Assembly (NCBI GenBank): GCA_944320735.1
Contig: CALUIQ010000125.1
Location: 1 to 40,103, forward strand
Direction of reading: 5' to 3'
Length of the DNA: 40,103 bases
Origin: an uncultured Bacteroides sp.
Lineage (GTDB): Bacteria > Bacteroidota > Bacteroidia > Bacteroidales > Bacteroidaceae
The notes beneath the pieces were generated by a model that saw only the letters and a program-made list of their open reading frames with translations, was not told where the DNA came from and did no database searches. The translations under genes and the position numbers were made by a program. Position 1 is the stretch's first letter; each line of letters starts with the position of its first letter. Positions 24,285 to 33,378 of this stretch are shown one piece after another.

Positions 24285-25928
24285 TTATTGCTTGGCTGTA
24301 TAAATCTCCTTGATTTCATTTCCCGAAAGCATTCGGTTGTCATACACGCGGAAGTTATCCACGGTCATGTTCGTTGCGTTCAGGGTCACGCTGTTTGACA
24401 GCTTCAGACTGCCGCCCATGACGAAGGTTGTGCCCGTGTCGTAGGAAGACTGGTTCCCGCCGTTCTCGTTGAAGTGGTTGGCAGATTCGGTCACGGTGCT
24501 TGTGCGCAGCCCGTCCACATAGAGCGTATGGGTAACGGTGGAATAAGCCGTGACCTCAAAGTCGGACACGACGACGATGTGGTGCCATTTCCCGTCGGTC
24601 AGCGCGGGATGGGTGAATGCGGTGGCCGCCCCGTATTGGTACCGGTTGTTATAGCGGGTGATGATGAACTTCAAAGCTCCTCCGTCCATGCTGAGCGTGA
24701 ACATCGGCTCGTTGCCGACAGAGGAAAGTATGTGGAAGATGTGTCCGTCGGCAAAGTCTTTGCCCCAGAATGAGAAAGTCATTTCGCGGGAGTCGATGAT
24801 AGGGCTGCCTACGTTGAAGGTGGTGTTGTCCGTTCGGCTGAACTTCAACGCCTGCCCGCCTGCCACGCCGTCCACAAACGTACAGTTCCCAAACCCGTCC
24901 ACGGCATTCTCGGTAGCGTCTTCGTAGTTGCCGTCAAACTTGTAGTAGGTGTAAAGCCCTTGTGCCACGACGGTTTCGCCGGATACGGGCTCGTCGCCGC
25001 CGCCTGTCTCCGTCTTGGAGGCTGTTACGGTAATCATCGTTTCCTTGGTCCCGTCGGAGATGATGAACGTGGTGTTCACCGTCTCGGGCATCGATTCACG
25101 GTCCAGCTTCACTTGCAACACTTGGTTGCCGCCGGCCGGTACTGCTCCGGAGGTTGCCGACAGGGCGAGGTACTCAGCCGTCAGTCCCGACACGTTGTAG
25201 CTTAGTTCGGCGTTGCCCGTGTTGCGGATGTCGAGCGAGAGTTCGGTCAGTTCCGTGCCGAAATCTAAGACAGTAGGTGTTACCGTCATTTCAGCTGCTT
25301 GCGTCCGTGGTGAGCAAGACACGGAGATGGTGTAGGAATTGCCAAAAGCCGACAAGGTCACCCGTGCCGTCTTGGCTTCCGACAAGCGGTCGCGGTCTAC
25401 TGCGAAAACGATGCTTTGCGTGCGCCCCGCCGCAATGTTGCCCGAAGCCGGGCTGGCGGAAAGCCATGGGTTCTCGCCCAAGTTCAAGGACCATTCCGTG
25501 GCCGCATTGCCGTTGTTGGTGATGCTGACCGCCATCTCGCTTTGCGTCACGCCGAAGTCCAACGTGGAAGGTTCGATGGTAATCTCTGCCGCCTGCTGTT
25601 CCGGTGTCAGTTGTATGTCGCAGTTGGCCGTCTCGCCCACCAAGACAGTCACGCTGCGTGTGTTGGTTACATAGCCTTCTTTGATGAATTGCAGGCTGTA
25701 GCTGTCGGCATCCAAGTCGCGGAAGCTGAACTGCCCGTCGCTGCCTGTCACGGTACTTGTGCCAAGCCCTACGATGTTGACCTGCACGCCGCTCAGCGGA
25801 GTGGTCGTTCCGTTCTCTGTTACAATGCCTTGGATGTTCCCGTAAAGGGGATCCGCTTCTTCCGTACACGATGTCGCCAACAACAGGGCAGACAGGCATA
25901 CCACTAATAAATGATAGATTTGCTTCAT
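24285..25928 (-). CDS. Surface lipoprotein: carboxypeptidase-regulatory-like, two BACON domains, LamG-like C-terminus
   Basis: A protein of 547 residues with a lipoprotein signal (LLLATSC, Cys21). After the Cys comes TEEADPLYGN, then a carboxypeptidase-regulatory-like beta sandwich (about 30-108, GNIQGIVTENG...GSDGQFSFRDLDAD), BACON-type domains at about 113-205 and 212-302 (EPSTLDFG, NNGNAATEWSL, TPTVLDFG), and a LamG/concanavalin-like domain at about 325-545 (YYKFDGNYEDATENA, MTFSFWGKDFADGH, WHHIVVV). Such proteins bind glycans or mucin on the surface of Bacteroidetes; the ligand is unknown. Its N-terminal layout matches the larger lipoprotein two genes upstream, so the two are paralogues. 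It is the last gene of the run. Confidence 0.85.
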   Translation of the reverse strand: MKQIYHLLVVCLSALLLATSCTEEADPLYGNIQGIVTENGTTTPLSGVQVNIVGLGTSTVTGSDGQFSFRDLDADSYSLQFIKEGYVTNTRSVTVLVGETANCDIQLTPEQQAAEITIEPSTLDFGVTQSEMAVSITNNGNAATEWSLNLGENPWLSASPASGNIAAGRTQSIVFAVDRDRLSEAKTARVTLSAFGNSYTISVSCSPRTQAAEMTVTPTVLDFGTELTELSLDIRNTGNAELSYNVSGLTAEYLALSATSGAVPAGGNQVLQVKLDRESMPETVNTTFIISDGTKETMITVTASKTETGGGDEPVSGETVVAQGLYTYYKFDGNYEDATENAVDGFGNCTFVDGVAGGQALKFSRTDNTTFNVGSPIIDSREMTFSFWGKDFADGHIFHILSSVGNEPMFTLSMDGGALKFIITRYNNRYQYGAATAFTHPALTDGKWHHIVVVSDFEVTAYSTVTHTLYVDGLRTSTVTESANHFNENGGNQSSYDTGTTFVMGGSLKLSNSVTLNATNMTVDNFRVYDNRMLSGNEIKEIYTAKQ

Positions 25929-25934
25929 TGAATA

Positions 25935-26426
25935 TTACTTTTTGATTGTTTTTACTTCATTGATTGTAAATCGGTAGAGGTAGCACCCCTCTATCTGCTC
26001 AAACTGTCCGGCAATTCCCGACTCCGGCTTCATGTTGGCGAAGAGGAGGAAATGCCTGCCCGGCACAACGATGCTCTTCTTGAGGTTTTCCCACAACAGG
26101 TGCCAGTAGGCAAGGCTTTCCGCATCGTTCACCCGTTCCACGGCGGTGGGCTTGTTCACGCCCTCCCGGTATAAAGCGACGATGACTCCCCGGTGCCGGA
26201 CGGGCGGGGGAAGGATGTTGACGCGGTAGCATACGATGTCGCCCCGCCGCTTCAACGTCCTGCCGGTACCGTCCGTGCCGATAATGTCCTCCCCGTTATC
26301 GTCCACAGAGAGTTCGAGCCGGTCGAAGGTAAACTCCGGCTGCCCCGCGAAGTCGGGTATCATGTAACGTGTCCCGTCCAACGTGGCGAACTTGAATCCC
26401 TTTCGGGTGACTCTGAGGCGTGGCAT
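25935..26426 (-). CDS. Unknown small protein between two lipoproteins
   Basis: 163 residues from ATG 26426 (MPRLRVTRKGFKFATLD). A longer reading from 26465 would overlap the end of the gene before it and adds an implausible MLARYWNNQTSF tail, so the shorter start is preferred. There is no signal peptide, membrane helix or known domain that I recognise. The sequence alternates beta-like segments (FTFDRLELSVDDNGEDI, GDIVCYRVNILPPPVRHRG) with a helix around NDAESLAYWHLLWENLKK. It lies 16 bp after one lipoprotein gene and 6 bp before the next, so the three are probably one transcript and the product may act with them. No function assigned. Confidence 0.7.
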   Translation of the reverse strand: MPRLRVTRKGFKFATLDGTRYMIPDFAGQPEFTFDRLELSVDDNGEDIIGTDGTGRTLKRRGDIVCYRVNILPPPVRHRGVIVALYREGVNKPTAVERVNDAESLAYWHLLWENLKKSIVVPGRHFLLFANMKPESGIAGQFEQIEGCYLYRFTINEVKTIKK

Positions 26427-26442
26427 AGAAAAACTTGTTTGG

Positions 26443-29400
26443 TTATTCCAATACCGGGCAAGCATATCCGTTCACCGTCTCGTACTTCCAACGGCGGTAA
26501 GTGGAAGGGTCGTTCTCGTTCACCCAACGGTTCAACTCGTCTACCACGTCTTTGCCGCCCAATTGGATGAGGGTGCAGCTCGAAGAGGAGCGGGTGAAGT
26601 AAGAACAATTTTCCTGTTCCACATCACCTGTATCAATAAAGCCTGCTTCAACTCCAGCATTCCCCGCAACATCATTCAGCCAAAAGCAATTTTCTGCGAT
26701 TGTTGTATAATAACTTTGATCTAATATGCCAGCTCCGGTTATTACGTTGGAATAATTACAGCAGTTGTATAAAATATCATTATGTGATGCTCCTATAATG
26801 CCTCCGACATTGGTATCACCTTTAATTTGACCATAATTGGCACAGTTTGTTATATTTTTGGTAAGCCCTCCACTGTGTGTATGTTGTCCGCCTATTAAAC
26901 CGCCAACGTTTGTATTGCCTGTTACAGAACAATGATTTGCACAGTTGGTAACGGTTCCTTTACGCATATACCCACAAATACCTCCTACATGTCTATTACC
27001 TTCAACGGTTCCGCTTGTTTCGATGGAGTTGAATATGATGCCTTCATCTGCATATCCACAAAGTAACCCAACGTAGTATTCGGATTCTGCATTCACATTT
27101 CCTGATAGATAAAGATTTGATAAAGTCGCATTTTCAATTCTGCCAAACAAACCTGCATTGTCATTTTGACTTGTAACTCTTAACTCTGTAATTTTTTTGT
27201 TGTTTCCATCAAGATTTCCGGCAAAAGGATACCCGTTCTTTCCTATCGGTGTCCAATTCTTATTCGCCAAACTGATGTTGGACTCCAGCCGGAAGTAAAT
27301 CCCCGCATACGTCGTGCAACTATTCACTTTGTCCGCCAAGAGTTTCAGTTGCGCGGCTGTTTCAATCCGTATCGGGTCGCTCTGCGTACCCGAACCTCCC
27401 GCAAAGTTGGAAGCCACGGAAGTACCGTCCCAAATATCAACCTCGCTATCCGTGGTGGTAAACGAAACTTCCTCGCTGTATGCCACACCCGCGCTGTTCT
27501 GGGCATAGGCACGCAGGTAGTAAGTGGTCAAACCTTGTAGGCCTGTCACTTGGGTAGAGATACGGTCTCCGGTGGGGCAAACCAACTTTGCGTCATAAAT
27601 GGTCGCTTCCGATTGCGTGGACCAGCATACGCCCATTTCCGTGATGGTAGCGTTCCCGTCCGAAGTCAGCGTGGCGGTTACGTCGGCTTTGGTCTTACCT
27701 ACGTTGCTTACGGAGAGGGCTCCCCACGTGGCAAGTTCTACTTTCGTGGTGGTAAACTCTACCGTTTCGCTATATCCTGCGCCCAACTCGTTGACGGCGT
27801 AGGCGCGTACATAGTACTTAGTTCCATCTTTCAAGCCTTCCAATTTTGTGCCGAATACGTTGCCAGACGGCTTGCAACTGATGTTTTCCTGCTCAATGGT
27901 CGGTTCGGGACTTGTGCTCCAGCAGAAACCGCAGTCGGTTATCGTGCCTTTACCCTCGTCCGTTATCCGGCTTTGCAAGGTAGCGCCTTGGGTGGTGACG
28001 CCCGATACGGAGACGGCAGCCAAGGTGGGAAGGCTCAAATCTCCCGTAGTCGTCTTAAACGAAATGACTTCACCGTATGCCGTGCCTTTCTCGTTGGTGG
28101 CGTAAGCGCGTACATAGTAATTGTGGTTCAACGACAAACCTTTCAACTCGCTGCTGAAAGAGGCGGGAGTGTCCAATTCTCCTAATTCAGTTTTAGTAGA
28201 CAAATCGACAGTCAGTTCTTTTGTCTCGCCCCAAATGTGGCCGTGCTGGCCGACTTTCGTGACATTGCCCAAGTGGGTTACTGCCCCGTTGGCCGTGGCG
28301 GTGGTACCCGCTACGTTGGTCATTTCGCGGGTCTCGACCGTAGCCAAGGCGGGCAGTTTGGTCGTGGTGAAAGTCAAGGTGTTGCTGTAAACGATACCCT
28401 CGTTGTTTTCCGCATACAGGCGGACGTAGTACTTCGTCTCGGTTTCCAACCCGGTGATGGTGCCTTCTACCGCCATCGGGGTACTACAATCGCCCATATC
28501 GGTGAAGTTCGATTCTTCCAATACGGGTTCTTCCGAAGCCGATGACCAACAGAAGCCATAGCGGGTAATCTTGGAATAGCCCACGGAGACAATCGTGCCC
28601 GAAAGGGTCGCCCCGTTGTAAGCCACGTTCTTCACTTGGTCCAAACTCACTGTGGGAGTGGATTTTACGGGGACAGTCAGTTTCACGGGGACGATAATCT
28701 GCTCTTCGCCCACGCTGAAGGTGATTTGGCCGTTGTATTCACCCGCGTCCAATGCGCTGCGGTTGACGGTCAGCGTGATGTAATCTTCGGTCGTTACTTT
28801 CCCTCCCGTCTTGCTAAGGCTCATCCATTCGTTCGATACTTGGGCTTTATACTCCAGCGTTCCCTTTCCCCGGTTGGTCAAGGTCAGTTGGGCGGTGGTT
28901 TCCGTTTCACCCAAATCTATCTCGGTGGGAGTAATCACCAAGTCCGAGCCGCTGACTTCCATGTGGATGGCAATCTCCGCGCTGCCTCCGTTGGACGTAA
29001 TGGCCAATGTCTCGGTATAAGTTCCCCGTTTCAAACCTTCGCGGGAAACGGTAACAGTGATGGAAGATATTTCTTTCTCCGTTTCGCCCGCCGTCTCCGA
29101 ACAGGTCAGCCATCCGATGTTTTCTGTGATCTCCCACCTCAATACTCCGTTGCCTGTGTTGCTGATGTCCAAGGTGAGCGAAGTCGTTTCGGTCTCGAAG
29201 TCCAACGCTTCCTTGCTGACACCCAGTTGGGGATGTATCGGTGTAATGGCCTTGTCGGCACGGCTGTCTATCCCGGCTTGCACGGTGATGACCCGTGTGT
29301 CCGTGATGTAACCGTCCTTGGTAAATGTCAGCGTGTAGTCCGTCGGGGCCAGCTCGATGAAGGAGAAAGTTCCGTCGCTGCCCGTAGTACGGGTGTCGCC

Positions 29401-29580
29401 TTGCGGGCTGATGGCTACCGACACTCCGCTTACGGCTCCTCCGGTTTCCGCGTCGGTCACTGTTCCGGAGATGCTGCCATACAAATCGCGTTCGCTTTCG
29501 GTACAGCTGCCTATGCTTATCAAACCTCCTACTAAAACCATTAGCAAGAAGGTGATGGAAAAGATATTCTTTCGTTTCAT
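26443..29580 (-). CDS. Large lipoprotein: carboxypeptidase-regulatory-like, two BACON, four Fn3-like and GLUG repeats
   Basis: A protein of 1045 residues. Lipoprotein signal with Cys26 (SIGSC). Domains in order: carboxypeptidase-regulatory-like (about 33-112), two BACON domains (about 115-210, 212-305), four Fn3-like modules (about 308-405, 406-510, 512-610, 612-710) that share GFCWS and YYVRAYA signatures, then a GLUG-like repeat region (about 735-985; VGGICGYM, VGGLIGG, VGGIIG) and a C-terminal tail. Probably surface exposed, an adhesin or glycan-binding protein; the target is unknown. The GLUG part (about 26600-27230 in DNA) is much more AT-rich than the rest, suggesting a swapped-in domain. 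It shares its N-terminus with the LamG lipoprotein downstream. Confidence 0.85.
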   Translation of the reverse strand: MKRKNIFSITFLLMVLVGGLISIGSCTESERDLYGSISGTVTDAETGGAVSGVSVAISPQGDTRTTGSDGTFSFIELAPTDYTLTFTKDGYITDTRVITVQAGIDSRADKAITPIHPQLGVSKEALDFETETTSLTLDISNTGNGVLRWEITENIGWLTCSETAGETEKEISSITVTVSREGLKRGTYTETLAITSNGGSAEIAIHMEVSGSDLVITPTEIDLGETETTAQLTLTNRGKGTLEYKAQVSNEWMSLSKTGGKVTTEDYITLTVNRSALDAGEYNGQITFSVGEEQIIVPVKLTVPVKSTPTVSLDQVKNVAYNGATLSGTIVSVGYSKITRYGFCWSSASEEPVLEESNFTDMGDCSTPMAVEGTITGLETETKYYVRLYAENNEGIVYSNTLTFTTTKLPALATVETREMTNVAGTTATANGAVTHLGNVTKVGQHGHIWGETKELTVDLSTKTELGELDTPASFSSELKGLSLNHNYYVRAYATNEKGTAYGEVISFKTTTGDLSLPTLAAVSVSGVTTQGATLQSRITDEGKGTITDCGFCWSTSPEPTIEQENISCKPSGNVFGTKLEGLKDGTKYYVRAYAVNELGAGYSETVEFTTTKVELATWGALSVSNVGKTKADVTATLTSDGNATITEMGVCWSTQSEATIYDAKLVCPTGDRISTQVTGLQGLTTYYLRAYAQNSAGVAYSEEVSFTTTDSEVDIWDGTSVASNFAGGSGTQSDPIRIETAAQLKLLADKVNSCTTYAGIYFRLESNISLANKNWTPIGKNGYPFAGNLDGNNKKITELRVTSQNDNAGLFGRIENATLSNLYLSGNVNAESEYYVGLLCGYADEGIIFNSIETSGTVEGNRHVGGICGYMRKGTVTNCANHCSVTGNTNVGGLIGGQHTHSGGLTKNITNCANYGQIKGDTNVGGIIGASHNDILYNCCNYSNVITGAGILDQSYYTTIAENCFWLNDVAGNAGVEAGFIDTGDVEQENCSYFTRSSSSCTLIQLGGKDVVDELNRWVNENDPSTYRRWKYETVNGYACPVLE

Positions 29581-29697
29581 GGTTTAAATATTTTTTTCTA
29601 TTTCAATATTTATGTATCTCTCATTGTTTATATCTTAGAATCTGTCTTCGCAGAGGGCGGTTGGCCTTTCCGGAAGCCCTTTTAAGCGAAGTCCGGG

Positions 29698-29755
29698 AAG
29701 GTTAGAAACATTCGGGCCTTATGTTTCTAACCTTCGGCCTCTATGTTAGAAACAT
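29698..29755. repeat. Hairpin with repeated GTTAGAAACAT words
   Basis: AAGGTTAGAAACAT (29698-29711) and ATGTTTCTAACCTT (29721-29734) form a perfect 14-bp stem with a 9-nt loop. A third copy, ATGTTAGAAACAT, follows at 29743-29755. It lies in the 258-bp gap between the transglutaminase-like gene and the large lipoprotein gene. It could be a terminator, an attenuator or a protein site; the gap holds nothing else I can support. Confidence 0.7.
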
Positions 29756-29838
29756 TCCCGCCTTAGGATAGTAACCTAAAATGGAATAAAATCCCGGAAC
29801 CTCCGTATTTGTAATATCTATTAACCGTATTCTGTGGG

Positions 29839-31320
29839 CTATTTATCGTTCAATTTCACAACTTCGATGGAGACTTTCATCAGGTCCGGCATACCCATCC
29901 CAAGGCTTGCGCCGATGTAAGTCGGGTCGCATATCAAGTATTTCTGCCCGTCTACCAATACGTAGTCTCCCCGCGTATGGGGATTGTCGAAGTGTACGGC
30001 TGTGGCCAAGTGCAGTCCCGGATAATATAGCAACACGACTTTCATACCCAACAGGCGGCGTACCAGTTGGGAGAAGAGAATGGCGCGGTCCTCGCAGTCG
30101 GAATAGGAGGAGGCTATCGTCTCTTCGGGGAAGAACCAGTGTTCGTAGCCGAACTGGTCGTCATCCGTTTTGTATTCAAAAGCGTATTGCGCGAAATGCA
30201 GCAACGTGTTGACGGCCTCTTCCTGCGTTTTCCCTTTGAGCGCAGGGGCTATCTGCCGTTCCACGCTTTGCCAAAAGGCGTCGCTCAATCCCGCTTCCGC
30301 GTAATAGTTGAAATTCACGCAAGGGTAGGAGGACAGGAACCGGCTGTAGTCGGCGTTGTATTGCAGGTTGTAACTCCGTTGCTTGTCTTTCAACACTTTG
30401 GTCACGACATTCTGGCCTAATGCGGGTGTCCTGTCTAAGGACATGTCGAAACGCTTGGTCGCACCTCCATATTCCATGCGGCAAGTCCGGATGGAAGTCA
30501 AGTCCTTGTGTTCGGAGTTGACCACCGTGTAAACGACTCCTTGCTCGTCGCCATAGCGGAAGAACATGGTGTTGGTCACTTCGCAGTTGAAAACAATCAG
30601 CGGCAACAAGTCCTGCCGCACACGGCCAATCTTCGCGCGGTAACCTAACTGGTTCAGCGTGAATACGGCAAACACGACTTGTTCGTTGGCGGTTCCTTGT
30701 GGAAAATAGGCTTTGAAGACTCGGTTTATCAGTTGGTACATTCCCCAATCGTTCAAAGACAGTTCATCCTTGTATTGCTTCACGCTGCCGACCCACTCCG
30801 TATAAGGGAGCCGTGAAAGGCTGTTCCAATAGGCCGCTACGGATTTCTCGTCCACACTGCGCAGAGGAGGCAATGCGTAAGAGACTCTCCGCAAGGTGAC
30901 TGTTGTGCCGTAAAAGTCCGCTTTCAGTTGGGGGATTTCCATCGGGATGGGGGTGAGTTTTCTGCGGTCGTCATGGGTAGGCGGCACAGGCTGGGCAGGC
31001 GGCTCTATTTCTCCTCGCACCGGATATCGCATAGGGTTCGGACGAGGGTCGCCCGGCACGTAAGTATCGGGAGGAATCGGGTTCTTGATGGGCGGTTCTT
31101 TCTTGGTAAGCGGATAGTCCGGCCACACTTCCGCCAAGTAACGGCCGAACTCCCGGTTGATAGAGTCGTTGTACGCCTTGAATCGTTCTTCTTCCGTTCG
31201 GACATATTCGTTGAATGCCGCTTCCTGCTCCCGAGCATACTTTTCGAAATCATCTTCCGTCTGACAATAAGTACCCGTGCAAGTTAGAATCAGTCCTAAT
31301 AACAGCCAACTTCGTTTCAT
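29839..31320 (-). CDS. Secreted transglutaminase-like (Cys-His-Asp) protein
   Basis: A protein of 493 residues with a signal peptide (about 1-19, ending GTYCQ). Then comes a charged helical part with repeated Glu/Tyr (FEKYAREQEAAFNEYV), a Pro-rich linker (about 75-120), a middle region without known fold, and a C-terminal transglutaminase-like core: SYSDCEDRA with Cys409, LHLATAVHF with His443, YLICDPTY with Asp465. These three fit the catalytic triad. Bacterial members are often cysteine peptidases or amidases rather than crosslinkers. Periplasmic location is likely. It follows the LPP20-like genes with 12 bp between, and a 258-bp gap precedes the next gene. Substrate not known. Confidence 0.82.
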   Translation of the reverse strand: MKRSWLLLGLILTCTGTYCQTEDDFEKYAREQEAAFNEYVRTEEERFKAYNDSINREFGRYLAEVWPDYPLTKKEPPIKNPIPPDTYVPGDPRPNPMRYPVRGEIEPPAQPVPPTHDDRRKLTPIPMEIPQLKADFYGTTVTLRRVSYALPPLRSVDEKSVAAYWNSLSRLPYTEWVGSVKQYKDELSLNDWGMYQLINRVFKAYFPQGTANEQVVFAVFTLNQLGYRAKIGRVRQDLLPLIVFNCEVTNTMFFRYGDEQGVVYTVVNSEHKDLTSIRTCRMEYGGATKRFDMSLDRTPALGQNVVTKVLKDKQRSYNLQYNADYSRFLSSYPCVNFNYYAEAGLSDAFWQSVERQIAPALKGKTQEEAVNTLLHFAQYAFEYKTDDDQFGYEHWFFPEETIASSYSDCEDRAILFSQLVRRLLGMKVVLLYYPGLHLATAVHFDNPHTRGDYVLVDGQKYLICDPTYIGASLGMGMPDLMKVSIEVVKLNDK

Positions 31321-31332
31321 GACGTCTGACGC

Positions 31333-32208
31333 TTAAAAGTTCAACGACAGGGCGATGCCTCCCGATTGGGATGCCGCATAGGGAGAGATGCGTAGTTGTG
31401 CGTCTCCCAGCATAACGGCTTTCCGCTTCCCCTTGGCGGCGATGCCGTCTATCACGTTCCATAGATACAGGGCGGCGGCACCCGCTATCAGGCCGTTGCG
31501 GATGTTGGCGCAGTTGTCCGCCTTATTGCCGTAGGTCTGCATTTTGTGCGCGTCGTGGGTGGAGTTGAATTTCGACTCATACGATGCCCGCATGCTTTCT
31601 GCTATCACGATGCCCGTGATGCAGGCCGCTTCGCCGACGATGAAGAATATGCCTTTTCCTTTGCTGCCTTTGTGCAACTGTGCCCAACCCGGCACGAATA
31701 CACGGCCGGAGAAGGGGTAACGTCCCGTGATAGACGCATTATACTCTTTGAGTTTCTTGTCAAAACCGGAATCCTGGAAGTTGCGGGTGTCCAATGAGTA
31801 GAAATCATCCGCCCCGTTCACGTTCCGTTGCACTTGCACCAAGATATAGATTTTCAGTCGGCCGCCGCTCAGCGCAATCGGTTCGGTGGCACTGACGATA
31901 CGTCTTTTCATGCGGTTGAACTTCACGACGGCGTTGATGCCTTTCGTGGCCACGTCGTTGATGTCCTGCTGCGTGATGCCTACCACGCCTAATTCGTGAA
32001 ACGACTTCTGCAAGGCATCCGCCCATGCGGCGTTCACGGCTTCCTGTTCATTGTAACCTTCGCCTACGCCCCAATTCAGGAAATAATTGGCACCGACAGG
32101 CGGAGTAGGGGCTGTATAGGCCCAATAAGGGCGCAACTCGGTGGATGATTGGGCGAACACGTTCACCCCTATCCACAAAACAATCAGGGTAAATAAAATG
32201 TTTTTCAT
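31333..32208 (-). CDS. Secreted protein with LPP20-like N-terminus and DUF5683-like C-terminus
   Basis: A 291-residue protein from ATG 32208, which overlaps the TGA of the upstream gene (ATGA). Signal peptide about 1-20 (ending VFAQ). Residues 25-130 (PYWAYTAPTPPVGANYFLNW...VKIYILVQVQ-like strands) resemble the neighbouring 142-residue protein and the LPP20 lipoprotein type. Residues 165-270 (FVPGWAQLHKGSKGKGIFFI, then LIAGAAALYLWNVIDGI) have two hydrophobic hairpins in a pattern seen in DUF5683. Envelope location is expected. No catalytic motif is seen; probably part of a complex with its neighbours. Confidence 0.72.
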   Translation of the reverse strand: MKNILFTLIVLWIGVNVFAQSSTELRPYWAYTAPTPPVGANYFLNWGVGEGYNEQEAVNAAWADALQKSFHELGVVGITQQDINDVATKGINAVVKFNRMKRRIVSATEPIALSGGRLKIYILVQVQRNVNGADDFYSLDTRNFQDSGFDKKLKEYNASITGRYPFSGRVFVPGWAQLHKGSKGKGIFFIVGEAACITGIVIAESMRASYESKFNSTHDAHKMQTYGNKADNCANIRNGLIAGAAALYLWNVIDGIAAKGKRKAVMLGDAQLRISPYAASQSGGIALSLNF

Positions 32209-32633
32209 TCTTCTTTGTTTGAGAGGCAATTAAACGACTTGAAATTCGGAATCACACGCACGTCTTTGGCCACTTGGCAGAGGATGTAAGTGCGGTACCC
32301 GCGGCGTGTGGTCAGTTCCACCGTGTGTTGGCATACCTTATTAATAGGAATTTTTACATAGCGGTTGGCTTCCACCAATAGGCTGTCTCCTTCCAGTTGT
32401 TCGAGCTGTTGCAAGTTCAACGGTACACCTATGGCCAAGGCACTCTCCAGCACAGCCATGGCGAATGCTTTTTTATTGGCAGTTTCCTCGGTCAATCCGG
32501 TACCCTGCGATACCCGGTAATAATAAGTGTCGCTTGCAGGTGGGGGAGTCTGCACCCATTGGGGCAGAACATCCTGCCCCAACGAGGACAAGGTACAAGC
32601 GGTGAATAGTGCAAGTAATAGAATTTTTTTCAT
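32205..32633 (-). CDS. Small secreted LPP20-like protein
   Basis: A protein of 142 residues with a signal peptide (about 1-19, ending SSLGQ). The mature part PQWVQTPPPASDTYYYRVSQGTG, then EETANKKAFAMAVLESALA and YILCQVAKDVRV, has the alpha/beta pattern of LPP20-like domains. The same pattern appears in the next gene, which suggests an old duplication. There is no lipobox, so it is probably periplasmic. The genes are coupled by a 4-bp overlap downstream and a 17-bp gap upstream. No function known. Confidence 0.75.
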   Translation of the reverse strand: MKKILLLALFTACTLSSLGQDVLPQWVQTPPPASDTYYYRVSQGTGLTEETANKKAFAMAVLESALAIGVPLNLQQLEQLEGDSLLVEANRYVKIPINKVCQHTVELTTRRGYRTYILCQVAKDVRVIPNFKSFNCLSNKEE

Positions 32634-32650
32634 CTTTTTTATGTGACGCG

Positions 32651-33322
32651 TTATTTCATGGCATCCATTTCTTCCTTTTGCTTCTTGGCGCCTTCCTCCA
32701 ATTGGGCGTCTATCTTTTCGAAGAACTTTTGCTTGTCGTAGTCTACTTTCCGCACTTCCAATTCTTCAGCCAGTCCTTTCTTGGCGTCGTCCAACAAGAC
32801 ATGTACAGCCACGTAGCCCACATAACCGCCCGTGGCGCTTTGCGACAATTTGCGGCATACCACTTGGGCATATTTGTCTATCACTTTGGTGCCGATGGCT
32901 TGCGCGCCCCCTTCCAATGAACTTTCGTACATCTTCTTGCTGCTGGGTACGTTCACATCCTTGGAATAATCTTCGATGGCGTTCTTTATTATGCCCACGT
33001 AGCGGGAGGCGATGTCAGCAATGGCCACTCGGTTGGCATCCAAAATAGCCCTCGAACGGTCGGGACGGTCTTCGGCAATACCCAGTCCGGCCATATATTC
33101 GCCCGGCATGTCGTATGCCTCATCCATACAGAAAGTAAGGAGCACTTGTTCACCGACCGGCATCTTAGGCTGCGTAGGGTCATTTTGAGTTTGTACGGGC
33201 GCAGGTGTCTGGGGCACGCTCACTGTAGACTTTCCGCTTCCGCAAGAAGCGAGCAGGAGGGTTGCGAAGATTCCGCCACTTAGCAGAACCGACTTCAAGA
33301 AAAAGTTTCGTTTCATGTTCAT
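32651..33322 (-). CDS. LPP20-like lipoprotein
   Basis: A protein of 223 residues with lipoprotein signal LLLASC (Cys27 from the first ATG; a second ATG two codons on is possible). After a Pro/Gln-rich linker (30-55), the region 60-185 (GEYMAGLGIAEDRPDRSRAILDAN..., GYVGYVAVHVLLDD) fits an LPP20-type domain, and the last 35 residues are a charged helix (KIDAQLEEGAKKQKEEMDAM) that could be a coiled coil. Likely anchored to the outer membrane, facing the periplasm. It precedes the two smaller secreted proteins in the same run. Confidence 0.75.
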   Translation of the reverse strand: MNMKRNFFLKSVLLSGGIFATLLLASCGSGKSTVSVPQTPAPVQTQNDPTQPKMPVGEQVLLTFCMDEAYDMPGEYMAGLGIAEDRPDRSRAILDANRVAIADIASRYVGIIKNAIEDYSKDVNVPSSKKMYESSLEGGAQAIGTKVIDKYAQVVCRKLSQSATGGYVGYVAVHVLLDDAKKGLAEELEVRKVDYDKQKFFEKIDAQLEEGAKKQKEEMDAMK

Positions 33323-33378
33323 TACAGTTTAAATGTTGTTATTAAGTTATAAATGTTGCATAAACTTTCAAGCCATCC

